Source of the DNA: SAT2750 sp964476375
Lineage (GTDB): Bacteria; Planctomycetota; Planctomycetia; Pirellulales; Pirellulaceae
Direction: 5' to 3'
Assembly (NCBI GenBank): GCA_964476375.1
Contig: CAYYZW010000091.1
Coordinates: forward strand, 1-34,182
DNA: 34,182 bases
The translations under genes were made by a program, and so were the position numbers. The notes under the pieces are model-generated. The model was not told the origin of the DNA and did not search any database. It saw only the letters and a list, made by a program, of their open reading frames with translations. This document shows positions 7,548-14,517 of this stretch, in pieces. Each line of letters starts with the position of its first letter. The first letter of the stretch is position 1.

Positions 7548-8444
7548 CTAGTCCACCTCGGACAAGAGCTGCTGAAGGTGGAAGTGGTGTTTTCCCAGCT
7601 TCCCCCCGTAATTCCCAGCACCGATCAGCAGCACATCGTCTCCCGCTGCGGCGCGCGCTGCCTCAGCGACTGCTTTACCGACCACCTCGGCACTGGTCCC
7701 GTCAATGACCACCTCGTAGGCAACCTGGGTATCCTCGAGCAACCGGGATTCCACGCGGCCACGTAATGTTGGGCAGTAGGAGTCCGCGGTCGAAGCAGGA
7801 AGGCCCTTGTAGCGTGAACCGACCTTGCTTCCACTTCGGGCAACCCCTCCGGGGAAAGGGGTGATGAGTTGGTCCATTGTCGCCAGCGCATCGGCACTGC
7901 GGCGGGCAGCATCCAGCCCAGCCTCCTTGCTGGCGGCCTGCAGGATCACGTTGCCGCCCCCTACCCCGGTTTCAACCCCGACACTTTCCTCGACCAGGAA
8001 TTCACCATCCATGACCGGAATTCGCCAGTACCGCCTGTCACCAACCAGCTTGCTCTTCTGGTACCCGTCACCAAAGAAACGAATTTTCTTTCCCAGTGGG
8101 ATTCGCTTCTGGGAAGCAGGGAGGCCGTCGTAGACAGCCGTGGAAGGACAGGTCATGAGGCATTGTCCAGTGCGGGGAGGGACTGCCCCGGCCAGGCCGC
8201 TCGCAGAGAACCCGAACATCAGTACCGAGGCTCCCGGCCTGCCGTCCGGTGTCTGGCTATGGTCTATCCATTTTTCTAGTCCAGCTTCTACATCACAGGC
8301 AATCACGCTACTGGCATACCCGGTGACCTCCTGGACAGCAGCCTCAAGCCATGTCCTGTCATGGGCTGTGAGAATCAGCCGCACGTAACTCATGTCAAAG
8401 GCTTCTGCGAACGTATCTGCAACCTGTGTTGAGCCTATCTGCAC
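7548..8444 (-). CDS. ftr: Formylmethanofuran:tetrahydromethanopterin formyltransferase
   Basis: 298 residues, the normal Ftr/FhcD length (~300). It transfers the formyl group between methanofuran and tetrahydromethanopterin in the archaeal-type C1 pathway; in bacteria it is part of the formyltransferase/hydrolase (Fhc) complex that oxidises formaldehyde to formate. Diagnostic blocks are ADTFAEAFDM (residues 9-18), SQTPDGRPGASVLMFGFS, GQCLMTCPSTAVYDGLP, LGKKIRFFGDGYQKSK, YWRIPVMDGEFLVEESVGV, TPFPGGVARSGSKVGSRYK and the C-terminal IGAGNYGGKLGKHHFHL. The start is GTG at 8444 with an AGG upstream. Planctomycetes are one of the few bacterial groups with these genes. None of the other pathway genes (fhcA, B, C, mch, mtdB, fae) is in this window, so the gene is isolated here. 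The gene is called fhcD in methylotroph nomenclature. Confidence 0.95.
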   Translation of the reverse strand: MQIGSTQVADTFAEAFDMSYVRLILTAHDRTWLEAAVQEVTGYASSVIACDVEAGLEKWIDHSQTPDGRPGASVLMFGFSASGLAGAVPPRTGQCLMTCPSTAVYDGLPASQKRIPLGKKIRFFGDGYQKSKLVGDRRYWRIPVMDGEFLVEESVGVETGVGGGNVILQAASKEAGLDAARRSADALATMDQLITPFPGGVARSGSKVGSRYKGLPASTADSYCPTLRGRVESRLLEDTQVAYEVVIDGTSAEVVGKAVAEAARAAAGDDVLLIGAGNYGGKLGKHHFHLQQLLSEVD

Positions 8445-8603
8445 CGTTGAAACCTGTCTTGCGAGGGAGGAAGTCCAAATCCCCTCGAATCGCCACCAGA
8501 CTCGGTTGCTTTCGCAGGGGTTCCTAGCGGGTCATGATGACGATATGGCTGGCTGTTGCCAAGATGGGAAAGGGGATTGTCTGCCGGGGAGCCGGATGAG
8601 AAG

Positions 8604-8629
8604 GGCCAGCCGGTTAGCTCCGGCTGGCC
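8604..8629. repeat. Perfect GC-rich 10-bp inverted repeat
   Basis: GGCCAGCCGG (8604-8613) and CCGGCTGGCC (8620-8629) are exact reverse complements around the six-base loop TTAGCT. It would form a very stable hairpin in the gap between the divergent ftr gene and the small membrane-protein gene, directly before the candidate TTG start at 8639. No T-tract follows on either strand, so it is not a standard intrinsic terminator; an RNA-stability, translation-control or protein-binding element is possible. Confidence 0.55.
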
Positions 8630-8638
8630 AGTTGCCGG

Positions 8639-8914
8639 TTGCCCAGGAAGTTGTTCCGGGCCTCTCCGACGCCGGTACGGACTGCTCGTAAACCTCGCCG
8701 ACGCTCCCAGAAGCGGCATGCCAAGGATGCTCAGCTGGGATGGATTATCACCTTGGCCGTGGTTGCGGTATTGCTGATTTGTATCCTTGTCGGTATCTTT
8801 CTCTCCAACTCCCAGGGATCGGACAAGAAACCGGGAGAGAATTCCAGGGTGCCACCGATCCCGGCCCCCCATCTTTCACTGGCCAGTTGTCCATGTCTTC
8901 ACACCGCGTACTAA
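8639..8914 (+). CDS. Small single-pass membrane protein (uncertain start)
   Basis: 91 residues from a TTG at 8639. The protein has a very basic N terminus (RKPRRRSQKRHAK, residues 17-29), one hydrophobic helix (LGWIITLAVVAVLLICILVGIFL, residues ~33-55) and a short polar C-terminal tail, giving an N-in topology. No ATG or GTG lies in frame ahead of the helix and an in-frame stop is at 8615, so the start must be TTG at 8639 or 8651; neither has a well spaced ribosome-binding site. The frame overlaps the start of the downstream dehydrogenase gene by 22 bases, compatible with translational coupling. I support it from the clean membrane architecture and codon use, not from a recognised family. Confidence 0.45.
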   Translation: MPRKLFRASPTPVRTARKPRRRSQKRHAKDAQLGWIITLAVVAVLLICILVGIFLSNSQGSDKKPGENSRVPPIPAPHLSLASCPCLHTAY

Positions 8915-9858
8915 TTTCTGATTACTCCTGGCCGGATGTTGATATTGAACGTCAGGTTCTGGCCCGGGCAGATGCCGAGCTGGTCGTGGCTCCCAGCGAC
9001 GATGCTGCCACGCTTCGTGAGCTGGCGGATGGCGTGGATGCCATCATGACCTGCTGGGCGGTAATCCCGGCCGAGGTGATTGGGGCCATAAAAGATTGTC
9101 GTGGCGTGACACGCCTGGGAATTGGCCTGGATAATATTGACGTTGATTATTGCACACGGCAGGGAATTCCTGTCACCAATGTCCCCGATTACTGCCAGCA
9201 AGAAGTTGCTGAACATACGCTTGCCCTGATCCTGGCACTCGCCCGTAATCTCGGTGTTTTCCACCAGGATGCACGAGATGGAATTTACTGTCGTGAAAAT
9301 GGTCCCCCGCTCCTGCGTCTTGAAGGACGGACACTTGGGCTGGTAGGCCTGGGAAACATTGGCAGGGTGGTGGCCAGTAAGGCCCGGGCACTTGGACTAC
9401 AGGTGATTGCCACCCGGCGTGATTTGTCGCGCTCGACAGATGGGATTCCCGTGATGCCACTTCCGGATTTACTGCAGCAGAGCGACTTTGTTTCCCTGCA
9501 CCTTCCGCTCAACGATGAGAACGTGTCACTGATTGGTGAAGTGGAACTGGCAGCCATGAAGCCAGGGAGTTTCCTTATCAACACGGCGCGAGGCGGCCTG
9601 GTGGATCACCAGGCCCTGGCCGGTGCCCTGGATCGTGGACAGCTGGCTGGTGCTGCCCTGGACGTGCAGGATCCGGAGCCTCCTCCTCTGGACCAGCCTC
9701 CCTACAATCACCCACGTGTGATTGTGACACCGCATGCGGCATTCATTTCCCAGCAGTCGCTGCTTGACCTGCGCACGCGCGCCAGCAACCAGGTTGTTCA
9801 GTGCCTGCGTGGGGAGGTGCCTGACAACCTGGTTAACCCGGAGTGCCTCGACGTGTAA
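8893..9858 (+). CDS. D-2-hydroxyacid dehydrogenase, CtBP-like
   Basis: 321 residues, typical of the D-isomer-specific 2-hydroxyacid dehydrogenase family (NAD-dependent reduction of 2-oxoacids, cytoplasmic). The NAD-binding motif is GLVGLGNIGRVV (residues 149-160). The catalytic triad is visible: Arg233 in NTARGGLVD, Glu262 in DVQDPEP and His281 in VTPHAAF. The segment VTRLGIGLDNIDVDYCTRQGIPVTNVPDY near residues 73-100 is typical of the C-terminal-binding-protein-like group. The start at 8893 gives a normal N terminus (SSHRVLISDYSWPD); a longer frame upstream reads into non-homologous sequence and the small membrane-protein gene. Substrate cannot be told from sequence; a phosphoglycerate or glyoxylate-type activity is possible. 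It converges on the second DUF1501 gene, with 12 bases between. Confidence 0.85.
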   Translation: MSSHRVLISDYSWPDVDIERQVLARADAELVVAPSDDAATLRELADGVDAIMTCWAVIPAEVIGAIKDCRGVTRLGIGLDNIDVDYCTRQGIPVTNVPDYCQQEVAEHTLALILALARNLGVFHQDARDGIYCRENGPPLLRLEGRTLGLVGLGNIGRVVASKARALGLQVIATRRDLSRSTDGIPVMPLPDLLQQSDFVSLHLPLNDENVSLIGEVELAAMKPGSFLINTARGGLVDHQALAGALDRGQLAGAALDVQDPEPPPLDQPPYNHPRVIVTPHAAFISQQSLLDLRTRASNQVVQCLRGEVPDNLVNPECLDV

Positions 9859-9870
9859 TCGAGAGGTTCC

Positions 9871-11322
9871 CTAGCTGATCATGCGGTGGATCACGTTACC
9901 AGCGATATCGGTAAGTCGGAAGTCCCGTCCCTGGAAACGGTAGGTCAGTTTCAAGTGATCCAGGCCCAGCAGGTGAAGGACCGTCGCCTGGAGATCATGG
10001 ACCGGTGTTGAATCCTTCACGGCATAGTATCCCAGTTCATCCGTCTCACCGATTGTCTGGCCCCCCTTGATGCCCCCGCCACAAAACCACATGGCATAGG
10101 TCTCGATATGATGATCACGTCCTAGCGTGTCACGAGGTTCCCCCTGTGGCGTGCGGCCAAATTCTCCGCCCCAGATAATGAGCGTGTCGTCGAGCAGTAC
10201 ACGTTCCTTAAGATCCTTGATAAGAGCCACGCTGGGCTTGTCGACTTCACCACATCGTTGATCAAGCGGTTGTCCCAGGTTGGTCCCGGCGTTTCCATGG
10301 TGGTCCCAGTCGGTATGGTAAAGCTGCACAAACCGGGTTCCTTTTTCCACCAGTCGGCGAGCAAGCAGGCAGTTACGTGCGAAGGTCGGTTTGGCCGGGT
10401 CATCAATACCATATGCCTCCAGTGTCTGTTTGGATTCGGCCGCCAGGTTCATCAGTTCCGGGGCACTGGTCTGCATGCGGTAGGCCATCTCGTAGGTTGC
10501 GATGCGGGTGGCAATTTCCGGATCTCCCATCTGGCGTAGCCGTTCGGCGTTCAGTCCTGTCACGGCATCGACAAACTGGCCCTGGCCAGCCCGGCTCACT
10601 CCTTTTGGGTTCGTGAGGTTGAGAATTGGCTCTGCACCATTGAGAAAGGGAACACCCTGGTAGGTGGATGGCAGGAAGCCACTTCCCCAGAGTGGCGTGC
10701 CTCCACGAGGTCCACGAGGGCCGGAATGGAGTACCACGAAACCGGGCAGGTCTTCCGACTCGCTGCCGATTCCATAAGTTACCCAGGCACCCATGCTCGG
10801 TCGTCCGAATCGCTGGAAACCGGTGTTCATGTAGAGTTTGGCTGGTCCATGATTAAAGACCTCGGTCTTGACAGTCCGGACAATGGCAATCTGGTCCGCA
10901 ATGCCTGCCAGGTTGGGAAGCAATTCGGAGATCTCCTGGCCGGACTCTCCATGCCGACTGAACTTCCGCCGGGTTCCCAGCAACTTGGCATCTTTTTTCA
11001 AGAACGCGAACCGCTTGTTTTTCACATAGGACTCGGGAATCACCTGTCCATCCATCTCCTGCAGCTTTGGCTTGAAGTCGAAAAGTTCAAGCTGGCTTGG
11101 CCCACCGGCCATGAACAGGTAGATCACTCGCTTGGCGCGGGCCGGAAAATGCGTGGGACGCGGGGCAAGAGGGTGCGTCGGAGGCGGGGCTGGCTTTTCC
11201 TTGCCCGCGAGGGGCTTGCCCGACAGAAGCGATGCCAGGCCGAGGCTTCCAATACTAAGTCCTGTATCGCCGAAGAAATGGCGCCGGGTGACCTGGCGAA
11301 GTGGGTTTGTCATGGGATTCAT
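9871..11322 (-). CDS. DUF1501 family exported protein (second copy)
   Basis: 483 residues. A twin-arginine signal (TRRHFFGDTGLSIGSLGLASLL, about residues 13-34) directs export in folded form. The DUF1501 core follows: RVIYLFMAGGPSQLELFDFKP, NHGPAKLYMNTGFQRFGRPSMGAWVTYGIGS, VQLYHTDWDHHGN, LIIWGGEFGRTPQGE and GRDHHIETYAMWFCGGGIKGG, ending with the LQATVLHLLGLDHLKLTYRFQGRDFRLTD block seen in the larger subgroup of the family. It differs from the 433-residue copy at 540-1841 in length and in this C-terminal block. The start at 11322 is set by AGGGA seven bases upstream, embedded in the last codons of the preceding gene, only three bases from its stop; this implies translational coupling. Chemical function is unknown; the fold is alkaline-phosphatase-like. 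Confidence 0.92.
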   Translation of the reverse strand: MNPMTNPLRQVTRRHFFGDTGLSIGSLGLASLLSGKPLAGKEKPAPPPTHPLAPRPTHFPARAKRVIYLFMAGGPSQLELFDFKPKLQEMDGQVIPESYVKNKRFAFLKKDAKLLGTRRKFSRHGESGQEISELLPNLAGIADQIAIVRTVKTEVFNHGPAKLYMNTGFQRFGRPSMGAWVTYGIGSESEDLPGFVVLHSGPRGPRGGTPLWGSGFLPSTYQGVPFLNGAEPILNLTNPKGVSRAGQGQFVDAVTGLNAERLRQMGDPEIATRIATYEMAYRMQTSAPELMNLAAESKQTLEAYGIDDPAKPTFARNCLLARRLVEKGTRFVQLYHTDWDHHGNAGTNLGQPLDQRCGEVDKPSVALIKDLKERVLLDDTLIIWGGEFGRTPQGEPRDTLGRDHHIETYAMWFCGGGIKGGQTIGETDELGYYAVKDSTPVHDLQATVLHLLGLDHLKLTYRFQGRDFRLTDIAGNVIHRMIS

Positions 11323-11325
11323 GTT

Positions 11326-12666
11326 CTATTCCCTGGTGATGAACTCATCCAGGTTAAAAAGGACTCGTGAGACGGCTGTCCATGCAGCCGCTTCTTCCAG
11401 TGGAAAGTCATCGGGTCGGTCGGCGGGAGCCACCACGGCCGCGTCGGCCGGGGTGGACCTGAAGTGTTCCCTCTGCATTTCGAAGAAATCCTGGAGACGT
11501 TTTATTTCCTGCTCGCTTGGAATCCGGGAGAGACTTCGGCGGAAAGCATAGACCAGTCGCTGTTCATCCTGGCTGATATCCGCCTTGATGATTTCACTGG
11601 CAAGGCCCTGGGCGAATTCAAAAAATGCCCTGTCATTCGCCAGCATCAAGGCCTGCAGGGGCGTGTTGGAACGTGATCGGCGGGTGCAGGCGGTTGTTGC
11701 TCCCGGGGCATCGAAAGTTGGCATCAGGGGATAGGGACTGGAACGCCAGAAGAAGGTGTACATGGTGCGCCGGTAACGCGCATCTCCCTGGCTTTCTGGC
11801 CAGGCTTTTTTCTGCTGGGTCAGAATATAGATCCCCGGGGGCTGGGGTGGATAGACGCCAGGCCCTCCCATCGTGGTGGAGAGCAGGCCGCTTGCGCCCA
11901 GTGCCTGGTCCCGAACGATCTCTGCTTCCAGGCGCATTCGGGTCTGTCGGGCCAGCAGCTTGTTTCGAGGATCGCGTTCCAGGAGCTCCTCGTTGACCCG
12001 CGAGGACTGACGGTAGGTCGCCGATAGCACGATCGTGCGATGAATGTCCTTGATTCCCCAGTCCAGCCGCATGAACTCACTGGCGAGCCAGTCCAGTAAT
12101 TCCGGATGTTCAGGAGGAATCCCCTGGGTTCCAAAATCATTTTCTGTTTCCACGATCCCGAGCCCGAAAAAACGTTGCCAGAAGCGGTTCACGGTCACCC
12201 TGGCGGTGAGCGGGTTCGTGCTGCTCGTCAACCAGGCTGCAAAATCAAGCCGGTCAGGGTGGTCGCCTCGTTTTTCCAGGGGCGGAAGAATGGCAGGGAC
12301 TGCCGGTTCCACAAGTGCCCCCTCGCGAAGGAAGTCCCCGCGAATCTGGATATGAGTCTGGCGGGGCTTCTCCATCTCCTGGATAACCATGCTGGTTGGG
12401 ATCGCCTTGACGAGCAGTTCAAGTTCTTTCTTTAACGTGCTGACTCGCGCTGCCAGTGGTCCACGGTCCTTGTCTGTTGTCTTGTAAGCATCTTCCAGTT
12501 GCTGTTGCTGGGGGGCTGTCCGTTGTCCCTTTTCCAGCAAGGCGTTGTCGCGGATGGCGGTGGGGACCGAGAGTAATTCGATTGGTTGGTCACTAACGGA
12601 AAGGCGGAAACAGCCGACCAGGTAGTTGGTGTTAAGATCATGGTGCATCTTGATCGTTAGCCGCAC
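11326..12666 (-). CDS. DUF1553 (PSD1) half of an interrupted cytochrome c/DUF1549/DUF1553 protein
   Basis: 446 codons from a GTG at 12666. This is the same reading frame as the upstream 12736-14406 gene, separated by one in-frame TAG and 23 further sense codons. Content: a helical linker rich in Gln/Lys (about residues 45-90), then DUF1553 with FAAWLTSSTNPLTARVTVNRFWQRFFGLGIVETENDFG, HPELLDWLASEFMRLDWGIKDIHRTI, SATYRQSSRVNEELLERDP, RLEAEIVRDQALGASGLL and the closing LMLANDRAFFEFAQGLA...VLFNLDEFITRE. No ribosome-binding site or signal peptide precedes it, so independent translation would leave a cytoplasmic product; this half probably depended on the upstream part for export. Together the halves would make a ~1026-residue protein, the normal size for this family. 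Confidence 0.75.
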   Translation of the reverse strand: MRLTIKMHHDLNTNYLVGCFRLSVSDQPIELLSVPTAIRDNALLEKGQRTAPQQQQLEDAYKTTDKDRGPLAARVSTLKKELELLVKAIPTSMVIQEMEKPRQTHIQIRGDFLREGALVEPAVPAILPPLEKRGDHPDRLDFAAWLTSSTNPLTARVTVNRFWQRFFGLGIVETENDFGTQGIPPEHPELLDWLASEFMRLDWGIKDIHRTIVLSATYRQSSRVNEELLERDPRNKLLARQTRMRLEAEIVRDQALGASGLLSTTMGGPGVYPPQPPGIYILTQQKKAWPESQGDARYRRTMYTFFWRSSPYPLMPTFDAPGATTACTRRSRSNTPLQALMLANDRAFFEFAQGLASEIIKADISQDEQRLVYAFRRSLSRIPSEQEIKRLQDFFEMQREHFRSTPADAAVVAPADRPDDFPLEEAAAWTAVSRVLFNLDEFITRE

Positions 12667-12735
12667 ACCGGCATCAGAGTGAATTGGCTCGGAGGGGAAG
12701 AAGATCGCTTCACGGTTGACGTTGGCGGATCCGGA

Positions 12736-12738
12736 CTA
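12736..12738 (-). other. In-frame TAG interrupting the cytochrome c/DUF1549/DUF1553 gene
   Basis: On the minus strand the frame reads GWAINV-TAG-SGSANVNREAIFF, with homologous-looking protein sequence continuing in the same frame on both sides. The TAG is codon 557 counting from 14406. No frameshift is involved, so one base substitution would restore the full-length gene. Confidence 0.85.
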
Positions 12739-14406
12739 GACGTTAATCGCCCAGCCGGTATTCGGTTTTCCATCGATGCTGTCGCTGACCGAGTATCCTT
12801 CCTGGGAATGATCCGCCACCGCCCTGGCAATCGTGACTGGCCGGGGTTTCGCTGTCTCATCGCCGATCAGTTCCGCGGTAATCTCGAATTCGGTCAGTAC
12901 GAAATTCCCGTTTTCTGCTCTTCCTGGTCCATTACTAGGGAGGCTTTTATGGGAGAGTGTCTCCAGGCGGATCGCGGTGATTTTCTCCAGGGTTGTCTCG
13001 TAGGTGACAACGTAAGTATCGTTAGCCGGCACGCTGAAATCGACGAGCAGGGATTTGTCTTCCAGCTTGTTGAGGATGGCTCCCTTGAGTGTCGACCAGG
13101 AAGCCGGATCCAGGGACTCCCAGGAGACCTTCCCCAGCCCGGCGAGCCGTTTTTCCCAGTCCGGAAGACCGGCGACGAACCTGGTGTCATGTTCTTGAAG
13201 AGGTTTTTCCGCCACCGCGATGTTCTGCTGGAGTTCTGTCCGCCGCTGCATCTGAAACTCTGAAGGGACCTCGATGATGGGTCCGGAGCCGTTGGCATCG
13301 TTGTTGTCCGTACAGCTATTGAAGATTGCATAAAGTCGGTAGAAATCCTGCTGGGTGATGGGATCGAACTTGTGCTGGTGGCACTGGGCACAACCGACCG
13401 TGAGCCCGAGGTAGATCGAACCAACCGTGTTGGTGCGGTCGACGACGGCTTCCACTCGGAACTGCTCATCGTCGGTGCCTCCTTCCTGGTTGATCAGCGT
13501 GTTTCGGTGAAAACCGGTTGCCACCTTTTGCTGAAGGGTGGCATCCTCGATCATGTCGCCCGCGATCTGTTCCCGGGTAAAGCGGTCAAAGGAGTAGCCC
13601 CTGTTCAAAGCGTTGATGACCCAGTCACGGTACTTCCAAATCTTTCGGGCTGCATCGATCGTAAAACCGTCGGAGTCGGCATAGCGGGCAAGATCCAGCC
13701 AGTGACGTCCCCATCTCTCCCCGTATCGTGGCGAAGCAAGAAGTTTTTCCACCAGTTGCTCGTACGCGTCCGGGCGAGCATCGTGGAGGTAGTCGTCCAC
13801 TTCAACGATGCTGGGTGGGATCCCTCGCAGGTCAAGGCTCAATCGACGGATCAGGGTTTCCCGGTCGGCCTCGGGCGACGGATGTATTTTCTCTTTCTCA
13901 AGGCGGGAGAGTACAAATGCATCAATCGGGTTTCGTACCCACCGGTGGTTTCGAACCGCTGGCGGACGAGGCCGGGAAATCGACTGAAATGCCCAGTGTT
14001 GACTCTTGACCTGGCCCAGGTTAGTGACCTTTTCCGTCTCCGGGTATCCCGCGCCCTGGTCTATCCAGCGACGTATCAACTCAATCTCCTCCATCGAAAG
14101 GGATGGCTTGTCCAGTGGCATTTGGGAAACATCGCCATCTCCTTCAATCGCCTGAACCAGGATGCTCTCGGGACTCTTGCCGGGAACGACCACTGCTCCC
14201 CGGTCCCCACCCTCGATCGCCAGTTCGGCAATATCCAGACGGTAACCTGACTCGTGCTTGTCGATGCCGTGGCATTCCACGCAGTGGCGGATAAAAAGAG
14301 GCTTGATCTGCGTGAGGTAATCCACTGCTGGGGCCTTGTCGTCCGCCTGCAGGGTGTGCGGGACAAGCAGGATAACAAGCAGGGGCAGGTACTTGCTGGG
14401 AGTCAT
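12736..14406 (-). CDS. Planctomycete cytochrome c (PSCyt1) + DUF1549 (PSCyt2) half of an interrupted protein
   Basis: 556 codons from the start at 14406, chosen over 14472 because it puts a signal peptide (KYLPLLVILLVPHTLQA) at the N terminus and has an AGG seven bases upstream. The PSCyt1 domain (~25-115) carries one heme c motif, RHCVECHG, and a downstream MPLDKP that could give the Met ligand. DUF1549 (~150-360) has NPIDAFVLSRLEKEKIHPSPEAD, LSLDLRGIPPS, RYGERWGRHWLDLARYADSDGF and CAQCHQHKFDPITQQDFYRLYA. A concanavalin-like linker domain follows and the frame stops at TAG inside the motif GKPNTGWAINV, which is normally internal to the family. The DUF1553 half continues in frame from 12735. 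It is exported and probably periplasmic. It could be a recent pseudogene, a strain polymorphism or a base-call error. Confidence 0.8.
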   Translation of the reverse strand: MTPSKYLPLLVILLVPHTLQADDKAPAVDYLTQIKPLFIRHCVECHGIDKHESGYRLDIAELAIEGGDRGAVVVPGKSPESILVQAIEGDGDVSQMPLDKPSLSMEEIELIRRWIDQGAGYPETEKVTNLGQVKSQHWAFQSISRPRPPAVRNHRWVRNPIDAFVLSRLEKEKIHPSPEADRETLIRRLSLDLRGIPPSIVEVDDYLHDARPDAYEQLVEKLLASPRYGERWGRHWLDLARYADSDGFTIDAARKIWKYRDWVINALNRGYSFDRFTREQIAGDMIEDATLQQKVATGFHRNTLINQEGGTDDEQFRVEAVVDRTNTVGSIYLGLTVGCAQCHQHKFDPITQQDFYRLYAIFNSCTDNNDANGSGPIIEVPSEFQMQRRTELQQNIAVAEKPLQEHDTRFVAGLPDWEKRLAGLGKVSWESLDPASWSTLKGAILNKLEDKSLLVDFSVPANDTYVVTYETTLEKITAIRLETLSHKSLPSNGPGRAENGNFVLTEFEITAELIGDETAKPRPVTIARAVADHSQEGYSVSDSIDGKPNTGWAINV

Positions 14407-14517
14407 CCGGATGCCTGTCTCGAAGAGGAGGGAATATTTATCGAACGGAAAGAACTCATGACGCCCCTTCAAAATACCGCAAATGGGGCTGGTTCGCCAA
14501 CCTGAGAAGAAAGGTCG

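Noticed and set aside
12736..12738. Pyrrolysine or selenocysteine decoding at the TAG
   Set aside because: TAG would need the pyl system, of which there is no sign in this window, and TAG is not the selenocysteine codon; I keep readthrough only as a possibility in the findings.
14407..14517. CCCC/GGGG short stem between sulfatase and cytochrome gene as terminator
   Set aside because: Only four G-C pairs with a long loop and no T-tract; it does not support splitting the operon.
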